A DNA stretch of 64,000 nucleotides, taken from positions 682,001-746,000 of the forward strand of contig LVZB01000001.1 in assembly GCA_023101485.1 (NCBI GenBank). Direction: 5' to 3'. The notes below the pieces were generated by a model. It ran no database searches, was not told where the DNA came from, and saw only the letters and a list, made by a program, of their open reading frames with translations. The position numbers and the translations under genes were made by a program. This document shows, piece by piece, positions 62,690 to 64,000 of this stretch (its first letter is position 1; each line of letters begins with the position of its first letter). This DNA is from Pasteurellaceae bacterium Macca (GTDB lineage: Bacteria; Pseudomonadota; Gammaproteobacteria; Enterobacterales; Pasteurellaceae).

Positions 62690-64000
62690 ATGGCTGGCTG
62701 GACGATGCCTGTGCAACGGGCAAGTTATCGTGGAGTACGTTTTGAGGTGATCTCCGTTGATGATCGTTTTGAGCGTGCCGTGGTCGAGCACGCTTACCCT
62801 TTTGTCAATGGCGCAGATTTAGAAGATATGGGGCTAGAGGTTCAAGAGGTGAGTTTTCAAGCGGTGCTTTATGGTAAGGGGTATTATACCGATTACAAAA
62901 AGTTGTTAGATGCGCTACAAAAACAAGGGGCAGATGTGTTAGTTCACCCTGTGCGGGGGCGGATGCCGAATATGATTTGCACTTCTGTTAATCTTCGCCA
63001 TGAGGCGGAGTATGTCAATTATGTTACCCTTGATTTAACTTTTCGTGAGGCAACCCCGAGTAAGCCGATTTTTGTGTTTGAATCTGCGCTGGTTAGCCGT
63101 ATTGATGCGTTATTAAATCAGTTAGATGACTTGATTGATGAAGCCATGGGTTGGTGGGCCTCTGCGATGGAGGCGATTGCCTTTGTGGAGAATGTCAAAT
63201 CTCGTTTATTGGGCGTTTGGGGGGCGATATCTGGTTGTTTAGCACAGCTTTCGGGGCTCTTTGCGGTGAATCAAGCTCCCTCGTTTTCCCCTGTGGGTGG
63301 TGTGTCACCTACGACTTTTGCTTCTCGTTCTCGTGCTTTATTGGGCCAAGCAAGCGGTCTGATTCGTCGGGAATTTCGCAAAATGGAGAACTTATCTTTT
63401 GCCACCGAGCAAGCGCGTTTTAACGAGGTATTGCGTTTGGTTAAGCAAATCAATCAACTTCCAGTGGATTTAGCGAGTGGTAAAAGTCGCTTGGTTCGCA
63501 ATTCGAGTCGCTATGCGAATGCCATTCGTCAACAAAAGGGCGCTGAGCGTTGGCATTCTCGTGCCTCACTGATTCAACCTCAGGATACGGCAGAGCTTGC
63601 CTGCTTATTGCAATTATGTACCAGCACCTTGTTGGCAGAGGTGGCGACGCGCATTATTGAAGCGAAACAAGATACGCTGTTGCCCGTTGAAATTGATGAG
63701 ATGAATCGTCAAGTCCGCTTACAATTTATGGAAGCCTTAAATACATTGCGTGCGTTGCAACAGGCAAAAGAGCAAGAAAACCAGGCTCATGCCCTCAATA
63801 ATACCCCACCGAATCTCACCAGTTACACACAGTCACAACAATTGGCTGAGCATATTCGCCAAGTTGCGGGGTTATTTAATCAGTTGGCCATCGCGGCGAT
63901 TAACCGAAAACCGCCGCTTATCGTACGAGAAGCGCCCCTTGAAGGTGCAATTCACCAAATTGCCCATGCCTTTTATGGGGATTTTCGCCGTGCTCCAGAG
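62690..64000 (+). CDS. DNA circulation protein (Mu gpN-like), cut at right edge
   Basis: From the ATG at 62690 the frame is open to the edge (437 residues). The N-terminal domain MAGWTMPVQRASYRGVRFEV and EHAYPFVNGADLEDMG are typical of DNA_circ_N. Mu N is a tail/baseplate hub protein. The base before it shares the tape measure stop region, four bases apart. Confidence 0.92.
   Translation, partial: MAGWTMPVQRASYRGVRFEVISVDDRFERAVVEHAYPFVNGADLEDMGLEVQEVSFQAVLYGKGYYTDYKKLLDALQKQGADVLVHPVRGRMPNMICTSVNLRHEAEYVNYVTLDLTFREATPSKPIFVFESALVSRIDALLNQLDDLIDEAMGWWASAMEAIAFVENVKSRLLGVWGAISGCLAQLSGLFAVNQAPSFSPVGGVSPTTFASRSRALLGQASGLIRREFRKMENLSFATEQARFNEVLRLVKQINQLPVDLASGKSRLVRNSSRYANAIRQQKGAERWHSRASLIQPQDTAELACLLQLCTSTLLAEVATRIIEAKQDTLLPVEIDEMNRQVRLQFMEALNTLRALQQAKEQENQAHALNNTPPNLTSYTQSQQLAEHIRQVAGLFNQLAIAAINRKPPLIVREAPLEGAIHQIAHAFYGDFRRAPE

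Larger units (their letters stand above)
34912..64000 (+). mobile_element. Mu-like transposable prophage, right end beyond the window
   Basis: The left end is placed at TGTGGGG (34912) because the flanking repeat tail matches its copy at 34681-34727 up to 34911 only, and Mu-type elements begin with TG. Gene order follows Mu: repressor, ner, A, B, gam, gemA, mor, lysis, packaging, head, tail through N. Most structural genes are intact and tightly packed with overlapping stop-start codons. An insertion sequence at 43453 and one frameshifted gene are the only visible lesions. The expected 5-bp target duplication at the far end would be ATCTC. Confidence 0.9.

Overview
The window looks like a chromosome segment of a Pasteurellaceae bacterium from the branch that uses the Apl-type DNA uptake signal (ACAAGCGGTC). 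Dozens of copies of this signal are scattered through it, several as inverted pairs inside terminators. Actinobacillus, Mannheimia, Bibersteinia and Glaesserella share this signal, and the genus cannot be fixed from sequence reading alone.

Positions 1-34911 are mostly core chromosome. They hold a glycosyltransferase cut by the left edge, glyQ, roxA, two divergent TbpB-barrel surface lipoproteins with a Fur-like box between them, the miaA-hfq-hflX cluster, the competence gene comE1 with a CRP-S-like site, murB-birA, mutS, a TMAO-reductase pair (torY, torZ) with an FNR-like site, putP and putA, obgE, slyD, ilvA, glmM, rpiA and two tandem M13 metallopeptidase lipoproteins. An IS1016-type element (IS1595 family) with a perfect 8-bp target duplication sits between torY and putP. 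A decayed transposase fragment next to mutS carries a tandem array of uptake signals.

From about 34912 to the right edge (29 kb, still open) lies a Mu-like transposable prophage in Mu order: immunity repressor, operators, ner, transposase A, target-selection ATPase B, a set of small early genes with gam and gemA, an antirepressor with a structured leader, a Mor-type activator, then lysis, packaging, head and tail genes as far as the DNA-circulation protein N. The left end can be placed closely because the prophage interrupts one copy of a short structured repeat that has an uninterrupted copy 184 bp upstream. Three copies of a TTTTTGCATAA motif sit at nearly the spacing of the Mu L1, L2 and L3 sites. 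Two copies of a shared 26-nt motif, before the lysis genes and before the protease gene, are good candidates for activator-dependent late promoters.

The prophage carries genes outside the usual plan: an oppositely oriented gene wedged between A and B, an oppositely oriented secreted-protein gene broken by one base in an A-run, an ANR-family regulator, a head-morphogenesis protein with a likely PBECR-type nuclease tail, and a second copy of the same IS1016-type element. Internal recoding is visible too: nested spanin genes, a scaffold start inside the protease gene and a -1 frameshift site in the tail-assembly chaperone.
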